From assembly GCF_000166715.1 (NCBI RefSeq), contig NZ_AEMI01000038.1, positions 1 to 64,000 on the forward strand: a DNA stretch of 64,000 nt. Reading direction: 5' to 3'. Numbering within the stretch: the first letter of the stretch is position 1; the number at the start of each line of letters is the position of its first letter. Positions 36,635 to 45,044 of this stretch are shown here, in pieces. Origin of the DNA: Leuconostoc gelidum subsp. gelidum KCTC 3527. Lineage in GTDB: Bacteria; Bacillota; Bacilli; Lactobacillales; Lactobacillaceae. The position numbers and the translations under genes were made by a program. Below the pieces are notes generated by a model, which had not been told where the DNA came from, did not search any database, and saw only the letters and a list, made by a program, of their open reading frames with translations.

Positions 36635-37540
36635 ATGGCTAAGACATTGGTTTTCGGGCACAAGAACCCAGACACTGACACAATCGCTTCAGCAATTGCT
36701 GCAAGTTACTTATTAAATGAACTTGGTGGTGATACCGAGGCAGTTGCGCAAGGCACACCAAATGCTGAAACGCAGTCTGCATTAGATTTTTTTTCAGTCA
36801 CTGCACCAAGAATTATAACATCAGCCGATACTGAAACTGTTGTCCTAGTTGACCATAACGAGGCGACACAATCCATTGATAATTTATCAGAAGTCATTGT
36901 TGAAGGTATTTACGATCACCATAAATTTTCGTTCACAAATAGTACACCATTGTACATTAATGCCAAACCATGGGGCTCTGTTGCAACAATTTTGTATTAT
37001 GAGTTTAAACAAGCAGATATCAATATCCCTTCAAAAATTGCTGGTTTGATGGCCTCAGCGATTATATCAGATACATTATTGCTAAAAAGTCCTACAACAA
37101 CGTCTTATGATACACCTGCATTAGAGGATTTGGCCGCTATTGCAGGTCTCGATGATTATGAAAAATATGGCCTGTCACTGTTGAAAGCAGGAACAGATTT
37201 ATCATCACGAACTGATAAAGAACTCATTGATGGGGATGCCAAGTCCTTTGAAATAGGGGGACACAAGTTCCGCATTGGTCAAGTCAATACAGTAGATATT
37301 GCTGATGTTTTGACACGTCAATCTGGTATTGAAGCAGCTATGATTGCTGAGGGCTATGAGGATTTCTTGTTTGTGATCACGGATATTTTAAATTCAAATT
37401 CAAAAGCACTCTATCTTGGTGATGCCACCACGTCTATTGAATCAGCTTTTGGAGCAAAAATCAGTAACAATGTGATTGATTTGCCGGGTGTTGTTTCACG
37501 TAAAAAACAAGTTGTACCACCATTAGAAAAACAATTTTAA
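36635..37540 (+). CDS. ppaC: Manganese-dependent inorganic pyrophosphatase, family II
   Basis: 301 residues, DHH superfamily. It hydrolyses pyrophosphate to drive biosynthesis. Metal ligands appear in FGHKNPDTDTIASA (His, Asp, Asp), LVDHNEATQS and the DHH motif GIYDHHKFSF. The C-terminal DHHA2 domain ends with SRKKQVVPPLEKQF, which contains the substrate-binding SRKKQ. The SD is TAGGAGAT. It is probably monocistronic. Confidence 0.95.
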   Translation: MAKTLVFGHKNPDTDTIASAIAASYLLNELGGDTEAVAQGTPNAETQSALDFFSVTAPRIITSADTETVVLVDHNEATQSIDNLSEVIVEGIYDHHKFSFTNSTPLYINAKPWGSVATILYYEFKQADINIPSKIAGLMASAIISDTLLLKSPTTTSYDTPALEDLAAIAGLDDYEKYGLSLLKAGTDLSSRTDKELIDGDAKSFEIGGHKFRIGQVNTVDIADVLTRQSGIEAAMIAEGYEDFLFVITDILNSNSKALYLGDATTSIESAFGAKISNNVIDLPGVVSRKKQVVPPLEKQF

Positions 37541-37623
37541 AAGTTATATTAAAAAAATGCTTGGCTGTTAAGCAATGAAATAACTTTCACCGAACAGATT
37601 TTCGCTTGAATTTATAAAATAAC

Positions 37624-37680
37624 TTTACACCACCCCCATGTTCATGTATAATAATTATTTGTATTGACAAGCAAATAATT
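37624..37680 (+). promoter_or_regulatory. rpmG-rpsN promoter followed by an inverted repeat
   Basis: TTTACA (37624-37629), 17-nt spacer, TATAAT (37647-37652). The inverted repeat AATTATTTG (37653-37661) and CAAATAATT (37672-37680), 10 nt apart, covers the transcription start. It does not match the known Bacillus Zur box. Confidence 0.65.
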
Positions 37681-37710
37681 TTAACAAACCACACACTAAG
37701 GAGTAAGAAT

Positions 37711-37860
37711 ATGCGTATTCACGTTGTTCTAGGAAATGATGAAACTGGCGAACGTATTTACTTGACGTCTAAAAACCGTCGTAATACACCAGATCGTCTT
37801 GAGTTAAAGAAGTACTCACCAAAACTTCGAAAAGTTGTAACATTTAAGGAGATTAAGTAA
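37711..37860 (+). CDS. rpmG: 50S ribosomal protein L33, zinc-free form
   Basis: 49 residues, starting [20 protein letters not shown] and ending KVVTFKEIK, the L33 family. The two CxxC pairs that bind zinc in the C+ form are absent, so this is the C- type. AAGGAG lies 8 nt before the ATG. It is followed by rpsN after 1 nt, and its last codons carry the rpsN SD (AAGGAG). Confidence 0.94.
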   Translation: MRIHVVLGNDETGERIYLTSKNRRNTPDRLELKKYSPKLRKVVTFKEIK

Positions 37861-37861
37861 A

Positions 37862-38131
37862 ATGGCAAAAAAGTCAAAGATTGCAAAAGCGCAAAAGCGT
37901 GAAGCTTTGGTTGCGAAATATGCTGACAAGCGTGCCGAATTAAAGGCAGCAGGTGATTTTATCGGTTTGGCTGCTTTGCCAAAAGATTCATCTCCTGTAC
38001 GTGTACACAATCGCGACTGGATTGATGGTCGCCCTCATGCTTATATGCGTGAGTTTGGTATGTCACGTTTGAACTTCCGCCAATTGGCACACAAGGGTCA
38101 AATTCCTGGTGTTCGTAAAGCTTCTTGGTAA
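37862..38131 (+). CDS. rpsN: 30S ribosomal protein S14, zinc-free form
   Basis: 89 residues, the longer C- form without zinc-binding cysteines (the C+ form has 61). The N-terminus [17 protein letters not shown] and the C-terminal [21 protein letters not shown] are the family signature. In Bacillus the C- paralogues of L33 and S14 are zinc-starvation genes under Zur; in lactic acid bacteria they are often the main copies. Pairing of the two C- forms in one operon fits shared control. Confidence 0.95.
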   Translation: MAKKSKIAKAQKREALVAKYADKRAELKAAGDFIGLAALPKDSSPVRVHNRDWIDGRPHAYMREFGMSRLNFRQLAHKGQIPGVRKASW

Positions 38132-38149
38132 ATTAAAGTCTCGTCATTA

Positions 38150-38297
38150 ACGTAACTTACACCGTAAGCGTTACGTGGGCACGTTAAAAGTCAATTATTA
38201 TAGCATCAGCTAAATACAGTGACTGCCTCAATGAGCAAAGCGAATGGGGTCATAAAGGTTCACAAACTAGTAAAAATCACAGTGATGTGATTTTTTT
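38150..38297 (+). other. Structured intergenic region after rpsN, ending in a terminator
   Basis: This gap of more than 300 bases has no ORF that I can support. ACGTAAC-TTAC-ACC-GTAA-GC-GTTACGT forms a strong hairpin just after rpsN (about 38150-38177). A terminator lies at 38272-38297, where AAAAATCAC pairs with GTGATTTTT and is followed by Ts. It may be a long 3' UTR or hold a small RNA of up to about 120 nt. Confidence 0.45.
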
Positions 38298-38321
38298 GTT
38301 GTATCATATGCAAATACATAT

Positions 38322-38418
38322 TTGCAATTTGTTGGCTTTAGCGTTATAATTATAATTGTTAATTTACATAGATTTTGTAAATGAGCGGGTCACATCCGAT
38401 GCGGCCGGCTCATTTTTT
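38322..38418 (+). promoter_or_regulatory. Promoter and early terminator upstream of rimP
   Basis: TTGCAA (38322-38327), 17 nt, TATAAT (38345-38350) form a near-ideal promoter. About 25 nt into the transcript a large hairpin starts (38380-38414, outer AATGAGC/GCTCATT, inner GGTC/GGCC and CAT/ATG) and ends in six Ts. A smaller hairpin TTTACA/TGTAAA (38363-38381) overlaps its foot by two bases. This is a likely attenuator or a roughly 60-nt RNA. Confidence 0.65.
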
Positions 38419-38476
38419 ATGGGATTGGCACTTGCTTATAATAAATATTAGAAATTCATCAGGGAGGGGCAGATAA

Positions 38477-38953
38477 ATGGTAAATAAAGTTGAACAAAAA
38501 ATCATAGAATTGATTACACCAATTGTTGATAGACGAAATGAACTGTTATGGGATTTGACGTACACTAAAGAAGGTGGGCAAAAAGTTTTACGCATCTTAT
38601 TAGATAAGCCAAACCATCAATTTATAACAATGGCTGATTTAACGGCTTTCACACAGGAAGTTAACGAATTTTTGGATACATCTGACCCTGACCCTATTCC
38701 AGAAGCATACTTATTAGACATTTCATCACCGGGAGCTGATCGACCGTTAAAACATCCTTGGCATTTTAAATGGGCACAAGATAGCAACGAAAATATTCTA
38801 GTGTCACTTTTTGTTGCAAAAAATGGTCAAAAAAAATGGCAGGGAAAGATCAAGTCATTAAATGATACTGGTTTAGTTTTGCTAACTGATCATGGTGAGT
38901 TAATTCTTAATTTTGATGAAATTGCAAAGGCAGTGTTAGATATCCAGTTTTAA
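38477..38953 (+). CDS. rimP: Ribosome maturation factor RimP
   Basis: 158 residues. The N-terminal alpha/beta domain starts VEQKIIELITPIVDRRNELLWDL and has the LRILLDK strand and the YLLDISSPGADRPL segment. The C-terminal SH3-like domain (about 90-158) contains KKWQGKIKSLND. It assists 30S maturation (S19/S12 region). SD GGGAGGGG is strong. It is the first gene of the conserved rimP-nusA-rnpM-ylxQ-infB-rbfA unit. Confidence 0.92.
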   Translation: MVNKVEQKIIELITPIVDRRNELLWDLTYTKEGGQKVLRILLDKPNHQFITMADLTAFTQEVNEFLDTSDPDPIPEAYLLDISSPGADRPLKHPWHFKWAQDSNENILVSLFVAKNGQKKWQGKIKSLNDTGLVLLTDHGELILNFDEIAKAVLDIQF

Positions 38954-39073
38954 CATAAACGTGTGCAGTGATAATTTTAAGCCTGTATTTTTGATAAGAA
39001 CTGGGGAAATAGTGTTCTATGATAATACAGTAAGTATCAGTACATACTCTACTAATTGAATGAGGATAGGCGA

Positions 39074-40165
39074 ATGAGTAAAGAACTAGTCGATGCGCTC
39101 GATGCCCTTGAAGCCGAGCGCGGTATAGAACGTGAAATTGTTATTGCAGCACTTGAAGATGCGCTAAGAGCAGCTTACAAGAAGCAATATAATGCTGAAC
39201 AGAACGTTGAAGCAGTATTTGATACAAAAAAAGGGAACGTAGCAATTAAGCAAGTCAAAAATGTCGTGTTGGATGACGACTTTGAAAATGAAGATACAGA
39301 AATTAGTTTAACAGATGCATTAGTCATTAATCGTGCATATGAAGCCGGCGATGAAATTCGTTTTGATGTAACACCAAAAGATTTTGGACGAATGGCTGCT
39401 CAAGCAGCAAAGCAAGTTATTGTACAAAAAATGCGTGAAGCAGGTCGTGAAGCGATTTATAATAAGTTTGCTGACTATCAAGATGAGATCATTACTGGCG
39501 AGGTTGATCGACAAGATGCACGATTCTTGTATATGACACTACCTGGTAACCAGGAAGCTGCTATGGCACCAAATGATCAAATGCCAAACGAGCGATATCG
39601 TATGGGAGACCGTATTAAAGTTTTGGTAAACAAAGTTGAAAATAACGCAAAGGGACCACAAATCTTCGTCTCACGTACGGCACCGGATTTGGTGAAGCGT
39701 TTATTTGAACAAGAAGTACCTGAAGTTTATGATGGTACGGTTGAAATCATGAATATCTCGCGTGAAGCCGGCGATCGCTCAAAAATAGCTGTCTATACAC
39801 ATGATACAGACTTGGATCCTGTTGGTGCTATGGTTGGACAGCGAGGTGCACGGGTACAGGCTGTTGTTAACGAACTTGGTGGCGAAAATATGGATATCGT
39901 TGAATGGGTTGAGGATGAAGCGCAATATATTGCTAACGCGTTGAACCCGTCCGAGGTAGCAGATGTTATCTTTAATCCTGAAAATGAACGTGCAGTGACG
40001 GTCATTGTTCCCGACAATCAGTTGTCGTTAGCAATTGGGAAAAAAGGTCAAAATGCTCGTTTGGCTGCAAGATTAACAGGTTTTAAAATTGATATTAAAT
40101 CTGAAAGTGAAGCAGCAAATAACTTATCAAACCAGTCATCTTTAAAAAATGAAAGTGGCGAATAA
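39074..40165 (+). CDS. nusA: Transcription factor NusA
   Basis: 363 residues, the Firmicute length without the C-terminal acidic repeats of E. coli. N-terminal RNAP-binding domain (SKELVDALDALEAERGIERE), S1 domain (about 135-200, ITGEVDRQDARFLYM), then KH1 and KH2 with VGQRGARVQAVV and AIGKKGQNARLAARLTG. It modulates pausing, termination and antitermination. The frame opens at 39056, but GAGGATAGG before the ATG at 39074 and the usual family start favour the latter. Confidence 0.94.
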   Translation: MSKELVDALDALEAERGIEREIVIAALEDALRAAYKKQYNAEQNVEAVFDTKKGNVAIKQVKNVVLDDDFENEDTEISLTDALVINRAYEAGDEIRFDVTPKDFGRMAAQAAKQVIVQKMREAGREAIYNKFADYQDEIITGEVDRQDARFLYMTLPGNQEAAMAPNDQMPNERYRMGDRIKVLVNKVENNAKGPQIFVSRTAPDLVKRLFEQEVPEVYDGTVEIMNISREAGDRSKIAVYTHDTDLDPVGAMVGQRGARVQAVVNELGGENMDIVEWVEDEAQYIANALNPSEVADVIFNPENERAVTVIVPDNQLSLAIGKKGQNARLAARLTGFKIDIKSESEAANNLSNQSSLKNESGE

Positions 40166-40171
40166 ACTTTA

Positions 40172-40227
40172 GAAGGGAAATGTCTGTGGCTATGTGTTTT
40201 TGTAAGACTGGCTAAGACATGCTAAAT
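40172..40227 (+). promoter_or_regulatory. SD and start of rnpM separated by a hairpin
   Basis: GAAGGGA (40172-40178) is 49 nt from the ATG at 40228. ATGTCT (40180-40185) plus TGGC pairs with GCTA plus AGACAT (40215-40220), 10 bp with one bulge, leaving 7 nt to ATG 40228 or 10 nt to ATG 40231. An 11-codon frame (ATG 40180 to TAA 40213-40215) with good SD spacing lies inside. Confidence 0.6.
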
Positions 40228-40533
40228 ATGATGAAACCTAGAAAAATACCAATGCGAAAAGATATTGTTACAGGTGAAATGTTTCCCAAAAAAGATCTTG
40301 TTCGAGTCGTTCGTGATAAAGAAGGAAATGTTAGCTTAGACCCCACTTCGAAAGCTAATGGCCGTGGTGCATATGTTGGGTTGGATCGTATCATTGCAGC
40401 TGAAGCCAAGAAAAAACATATTTTTGATCAAGCGTTTGAGATGAAAATACCAGATGAATTCTATGATGAACTTATTGCGTATGTGGATCATCAGCAGGCG
40501 CGTAGGGAGTTGTTTGATGATGGTGATAAGTAA
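40228..40533 (+). CDS. rnpM: RNase P modulator RnpM (YlxR family)
   Basis: 101 residues. The DUF448 signature RKIPMRKDIVTGEMFPKKDLVRVVRDKEGNV is at the N-terminus (Asp replaces the common Cys in MRKC), and the NGRGAYV motif follows. Recent work assigns YlxR to modulation of RNase P. ATGs at 40219, 40228 and 40231 are in frame; the first lies inside the leader hairpin, so I prefer 40228. Its 3' end overlaps ylxQ by 17 nt. Confidence 0.88.
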   Translation: MMKPRKIPMRKDIVTGEMFPKKDLVRVVRDKEGNVSLDPTSKANGRGAYVGLDRIIAAEAKKKHIFDQAFEMKIPDEFYDELIAYVDHQQARRELFDDGDK

Positions 40534-40843
40534 AGACGGACAAATTTTAAATTTGCTCGGATTAGCGATGCGTGCTGGTAAGTTAGTGCTGGGTTCTGAT
40601 CCAACATTAACAGCTATTCGTGGTAATAAAGTTCAAATGGCTTTTTTTCCTAGTGATGGTGGGCAAAGCCAAAGTAAAAAATTTGCTGATAAATCAAGCT
40701 TTTATAATGTGACACTGATTCAAGACTATACCAAGAGACAATTAACCGATGCTATCGGAGTAAATCGCAGTGTATTTGCAATTGCTGATCGTGGATTTAG
40801 TCGAAAAATTAAACAATTAATTTCAGAAAAGGAGCGGAACTAA
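40517..40843 (+). CDS. ylxQ: L7Ae-family ribosomal protein YlxQ
   Basis: 108 residues with an L7Ae/L30e RNA-binding fold: QILNLLGLAMRAGKLVLGSD near the start, then AIRGNKVQMAFFPSD and SVFAIADRGFSRKIKQLI. It is a K-turn RNA-binding protein associated with the ribosome in Firmicutes; the exact role is unclear. The long ORF begins at 40454, but GGGAG at 40505 places the start at ATG 40517 or 40520 within the end of rnpM. It ends directly before infB. Confidence 0.87.
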   Translation: MMVISKDGQILNLLGLAMRAGKLVLGSDPTLTAIRGNKVQMAFFPSDGGQSQSKKFADKSSFYNVTLIQDYTKRQLTDAIGVNRSVFAIADRGFSRKIKQLISEKERN

Positions 40844-43354
40844 ATGACAGAAGAAAAGAAATTCTCAGGGTCAAACCGTCCTGCAAGAAAACAGGCAGTT
40901 CCAGAACGTAAAGAATTACCTGCCTCACAACGTCGACATGCGGCAAAATTGACAGATGGAACAACGGTGACACCCAATAATACAGCGTCTCGTCCAAGCA
41001 AACCAGTACGTTCAGGTCAAGGTCAACAAAATCGCACATCAAACCAAAATCGTACGAATAGCACAGCTACTGGAACCAGCGCTGCCGGCAATCGTTCAAA
41101 CAATGGTGGGCAAAACCAAAACCGTAATGGTCGACCTGGCTCACGTGTTCGAGCAGCAGAAGGCCGTCCGGCAATGCGTGAAACAAAAAACTGGTCAACA
41201 AAACCGCGTGAAGGTCAAGTAGACTATTCAAAGCAAAAGGACAACAGTTTAAAGCAGTATGTCAGCGAAAATGAAAAACGTAAGCAAGCTGTAGCGGCGG
41301 CTAAAGAGCCACAAAAGCCAAAGCCAGCGGTAAAGCCAGCCGAAAATAAAAAAGCAGAACCTAAAGTAGTAAAACCAACAACTGCAGCACCAACAACTGG
41401 TGCAGGTAAATTTGGTGGTGCACTAGCTTCTGGAAATAATTCAGCACGCAACAATTCGCGTAAACGCAATACAGCTGGAACTGGTCAACAGACACCACGT
41501 CGTAATGATAAGCCACGAGGTTCAAAAAAATCACGTCGTATTGCTGCTAAAAGAGGGCCTGTTGCACCAGTAACAGAACGTAAGAAACAACCGTTACCTG
41601 AAATTTTAGAATATCGTATTGGTATGAACGTTCAAGATTTGTCCAAGTTATTACATCGTGATACAGCTGAAATTATCAAGAAGCTATTTTTGCTTGGTAT
41701 TATGACAAACCAAAACCAATCACTCGATACGGATACGATTGAAATTTTAGCAGCAGATTATGGTATTGAAGCACAAGTTAAAGCAGCAGAAGACGTTGCC
41801 GATATCGATCGTTTCTTCGATGATGAAAATATTGATGAAGGCCAGTTAGTATCACGTCCACCAGTTGTCACAATCATGGGTCACGTTGATCATGGTAAAA
41901 CAACTTTGTTGGATTATTTACGTAATTCACATGTTACTGAGGGCGAAGCTGGTGGCATTACACAACACATCGGTGCTTATCAAACTCAGTTAAATGGCAA
42001 AACAATTACTTTCTTAGACACACCTGGACATGCTGCCTTTACAGAAATGCGTGCTCGTGGTGCTAATGTCACAGATTTGACAATATTGGTTGTGGCAGCA
42101 GATGATGGTGTTATGCCACAAACAATTGAAGCAATTAATCATGCTAAGGCTGCTAACACACCTATTATTGTGGCTGTTAATAAAATTGACAAGCCAGGTG
42201 CAAAACCAGATGATGTAATGAATCAATTGATGGCTTACGATTTGGTTCCTGAAGAATATGGTGGTGACACAATATTTGTTAAAATATCAGCTAAATTTGG
42301 ACAAAATGTTGACGAATTACTTGAAATGATACTATTACAAGCCGAAGTACTTGAATTAAAGGCTAATCCTGATATGCCAGCACGTGGCTCAGTTGTTGAG
42401 GCACGTTTGGATAGAGGTCGCGGTCCAGTTGCAACTGTATTGGTACAGCAAGGTACAATGCGTGTTGGAGATCCTATTGTTGTAGGTAATACGTATGGAC
42501 GTGTACGAACAATGACTAATGAACGTGGCGTTGAACTAGAAGAGGCTTCACCAGCAACACCTGTTCAGGTCACTGGTTTGAATGATGTGCCACAAGCAGG
42601 TGATCGTTTCATTGTTATGGCAGATGAGAAAACGGCACGTGCAGCGGGTGAAGAACGCGCAAAGCGAGCACAGGAAGTTATTCGTAATTCGGGCGCAGTT
42701 GTTACTTTGGATACCTTGTTTAGTACAATGTCTGAAAAAGCAATGAAGACTGTACCGGTTATTGTTAAAGCAGATGTTCAAGGTTCTGTCGAAGCCTTAT
42801 CTGGATCTTTGAAGAAAATCGAAGTAGACGGTGTACGTGTAGATATCATTCATACGGCTGCTGGTGCGATTAATGAATCGGATGTTACTTTGGCATCTGC
42901 TTCAGGAGCAATTATTATTGGCTTTAATGTTCGTCCAACACCTTTGGCAAAATCTCAAGCTGATTCTGAGAAAGTTGATATTCGTTTTTATAATGTCATT
43001 TATAATGCAATTGATGACGTTGAAGCAGCTATGAAGGGCCAACTTGAACCAGTTTATGAAGAAAAAATTATTGGAACAGTGACGGTTAAAGAATTATTCA
43101 AATTCTCTAAGGTCGGAATTATCGCTGGTGCCATGGTTGAAGAAGGTAAAATTACCAAAGAAGCTAAGGTTCGTGTCATCCGTGATGGTGTTGTTGCTTT
43201 TGATGGTGACATTGCCTCACTACAACGCGGTAAAGATTCAGTTAACGAAGTTAAGATGGGATTTGAGTTTGGATTTACAGTTGCTAAGTATAATGATGTT
43301 AGAGTCGGCGATGTTGTTGAAGCGTATGTGATGGCAGAAGTTAAAGCAAAATAA
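40844..43354 (+). CDS. infB: Translation initiation factor IF-2
   Basis: 836 residues. A long low-complexity N-terminal region (about 1-250, rich in N, Q, A, P, K and R) precedes the IF2_N helix bundle ([22 protein letters not shown]). The GTPase domain has [14 protein letters not shown] (G1), DTPGHAAF (G3) and NKIDKPGA (G4), followed by the beta-barrel domains and the fMet-tRNA-binding C2 domain at the end. It delivers initiator tRNA to the 30S subunit. AAAGGAGCGG is the SD; the ATG follows the ylxQ stop by 0 nt. Confidence 0.96.
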   Translation: MTEEKKFSGSNRPARKQAVPERKELPASQRRHAAKLTDGTTVTPNNTASRPSKPVRSGQGQQNRTSNQNRTNSTATGTSAAGNRSNNGGQNQNRNGRPGSRVRAAEGRPAMRETKNWSTKPREGQVDYSKQKDNSLKQYVSENEKRKQAVAAAKEPQKPKPAVKPAENKKAEPKVVKPTTAAPTTGAGKFGGALASGNNSARNNSRKRNTAGTGQQTPRRNDKPRGSKKSRRIAAKRGPVAPVTERKKQPLPEILEYRIGMNVQDLSKLLHRDTAEIIKKLFLLGIMTNQNQSLDTDTIEILAADYGIEAQVKAAEDVADIDRFFDDENIDEGQLVSRPPVVTIMGHVDHGKTTLLDYLRNSHVTEGEAGGITQHIGAYQTQLNGKTITFLDTPGHAAFTEMRARGANVTDLTILVVAADDGVMPQTIEAINHAKAANTPIIVAVNKIDKPGAKPDDVMNQLMAYDLVPEEYGGDTIFVKISAKFGQNVDELLEMILLQAEVLELKANPDMPARGSVVEARLDRGRGPVATVLVQQGTMRVGDPIVVGNTYGRVRTMTNERGVELEEASPATPVQVTGLNDVPQAGDRFIVMADEKTARAAGEERAKRAQEVIRNSGAVVTLDTLFSTMSEKAMKTVPVIVKADVQGSVEALSGSLKKIEVDGVRVDIIHTAAGAINESDVTLASASGAIIIGFNVRPTPLAKSQADSEKVDIRFYNVIYNAIDDVEAAMKGQLEPVYEEKIIGTVTVKELFKFSKVGIIAGAMVEEGKITKEAKVRVIRDGVVAFDGDIASLQRGKDSVNEVKMGFEFGFTVAKYNDVRVGDVVEAYVMAEVKAK

Positions 43355-43402
43355 CATTAGCTATATTGTTTTAATCCGATATTTAGAAAAGAGGCAAAAG
43401 TT

Positions 43403-43756
43403 ATGGCTAATCCACAACGAGCAGGTCGCCTCGCACAAGAAGTACAGCGTGATGTAACAGCTCTATTGCTTAAGCGTATTAATGATCCACGTGTGCAAGA
43501 TGTTACAGTAACTAGTGTAGAGCTGTCTGGTGATTTGCAAATTGCAACAATTTATTATTCAATTTTGTCTGATCTAGCAAGTGATGGGAAGAAAGCACAG
43601 GCTGGTTTAGAAGCTGCTAGTGGGTTAATTCGTAAAGAACTAGGTTCGCGTTTAACAGTTTACAAAACACCAGAATTGAAATTTGTGCGTGATCAATCTG
43701 TTCAATATGGCAATCATATTGAAGATTTGATTCGCAAATTACATTCTGAAAATTAA
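43403..43756 (+). CDS. rbfA: Ribosome-binding factor A
   Basis: 117 residues, single KH-like domain. RAGRLAQEVQRDVTALLLKRINDPR at the start and RLTVYKTPELKFVRDQSVQYGNHIEDLI at the end are the family blocks. It helps mature the 5' end of 16S rRNA in the 30S subunit, especially in the cold. AGAGG is the SD. It is the last gene of the operon, closed by a good terminator. Confidence 0.94.
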   Translation: MANPQRAGRLAQEVQRDVTALLLKRINDPRVQDVTVTSVELSGDLQIATIYYSILSDLASDGKKAQAGLEAASGLIRKELGSRLTVYKTPELKFVRDQSVQYGNHIEDLIRKLHSEN

Positions 43757-43772
43757 TAATTGTTCATAATTT

Positions 43773-43803
43773 AACGCTACCTTTAAAGGGTAGCGTTTTT
43801 TGT
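43773..43803 (+). terminator. Terminator after rbfA
   Basis: AACGCTACC and GGGTAGCGTT arms around TTTAAA, with six Ts. Confidence 0.88.
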
Positions 43804-43851
43804 GTTAAAATAGAATTACAATAATCTGATTAAAAATAAGGAATTTAAAAA

Positions 43852-45030
43852 ATGACTAATTCTATACAACCATTAAACACAATAATTACTGAAATGGCAC
43901 CCGATAAGTTACTGGGATTTCAAAAGGCAGTGCGAGATATTCCAGGTATTTTAAAATTAACGTTAGGTGAACCGGGATTTTCAGTAGATGAACGTATCAA
44001 GAAAGCAGCTGTTGAGGCAATCAACAATGACCGTTCTCATTATGCAGAAAGTCAAGGAGAACAAGCGTTACGGTTAGAAGCAGTTAACTATTTTAATAAA
44101 CTATATCATTTAAACTTCCATGGTGAAGAGAATGTTATTGTGACATTAGGTGTTAGTGAGGCGATTAATGTTGTTTTAAATACCTTATTGGGTACAGATG
44201 AAGGTCTATTAATGCCTGAACCAACTTATGGCCCTTACTTTACGTCGTTGGACATAGCGCATGGTACAAAAATAGCGATCGATACAACCCCTAATCGCTT
44301 TAAATTAACACCAGAAATGGTTGATAAAGCAGTAGCTAGTGCGACAGTTCCTGTCCGCGCTATTTTGATGAATTATCCTGCCAACCCAACTGGTGTGACA
44401 TATTCGCGTCAAGAAGTCATTGCATTGGCAGAAACATTTAAAAAACATAATATTTGGGTTATTTCTGATGAGATTTACTCGTTGTTAACATACGATCAGG
44501 CACATGTGTCTTTTGCAGAAATTATTCCGGAACGGACAATTTATATTAACGGGTTATCAAAGTCACATGCTATGACAGGTTACCGTGTTGGATTTATCTT
44601 AGGAGCAGCTGATGTGATATCTGAAATGCAAAAAGTGCACGGGGCATTAACATTTGCCATTCCAACGTTTATTCAAGATGCTGCTTTAATCGCTTTACGT
44701 GATGTGTCCGACACGCCAATAATTATGCGTGATGCTTATAAATCTCGTCGTGACCGCATTGTACCGCAATTACAAACATTAGGGTTTGATGTGGTATCAC
44801 CGGAAGGTGCATTCTATGTGTTTGCCAAATTACCTACTGATATAGGTGATGATGGTGATGAATTTGCATTAAGGTTGGCACACGAGGGCAAGGTAGCAGT
44901 TATCCCGGGATCCAGTTTTAGTGAAGTAGCAAAGGCATATATTCGAATTTCTTATGCGGCATCCGATGCTGATTTGGATGAAGGCATGCGACGATTGACA
45001 GCGCACATTAATCAACTGCGTGGAAAATAA
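43852..45030 (+). CDS. Class I/II PLP-dependent aminotransferase
   Basis: 392 residues, fold type I. The LTLGEPGFSVDERI start, YPANPTGVTYSR, SDEIYSLLTY (PLP-ring aspartate) and NGLSKSHAMTGYRVGF with the Schiff-base lysine are intact. It resembles the PatA/AraT group, which acts on aromatic amino acids or on N-acetyl-diaminopimelate precursors in lactic acid bacteria; the substrate cannot be fixed from sequence. AAGGAA precedes the ATG. An EIIA-like gene follows 14 nt later. Confidence 0.88.
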   Translation: MTNSIQPLNTIITEMAPDKLLGFQKAVRDIPGILKLTLGEPGFSVDERIKKAAVEAINNDRSHYAESQGEQALRLEAVNYFNKLYHLNFHGEENVIVTLGVSEAINVVLNTLLGTDEGLLMPEPTYGPYFTSLDIAHGTKIAIDTTPNRFKLTPEMVDKAVASATVPVRAILMNYPANPTGVTYSRQEVIALAETFKKHNIWVISDEIYSLLTYDQAHVSFAEIIPERTIYINGLSKSHAMTGYRVGFILGAADVISEMQKVHGALTFAIPTFIQDAALIALRDVSDTPIIMRDAYKSRRDRIVPQLQTLGFDVVSPEGAFYVFAKLPTDIGDDGDEFALRLAHEGKVAVIPGSSFSEVAKAYIRISYAASDADLDEGMRRLTAHINQLRGK

Positions 45031-45044
45031 GTAAGAGGCAATTT

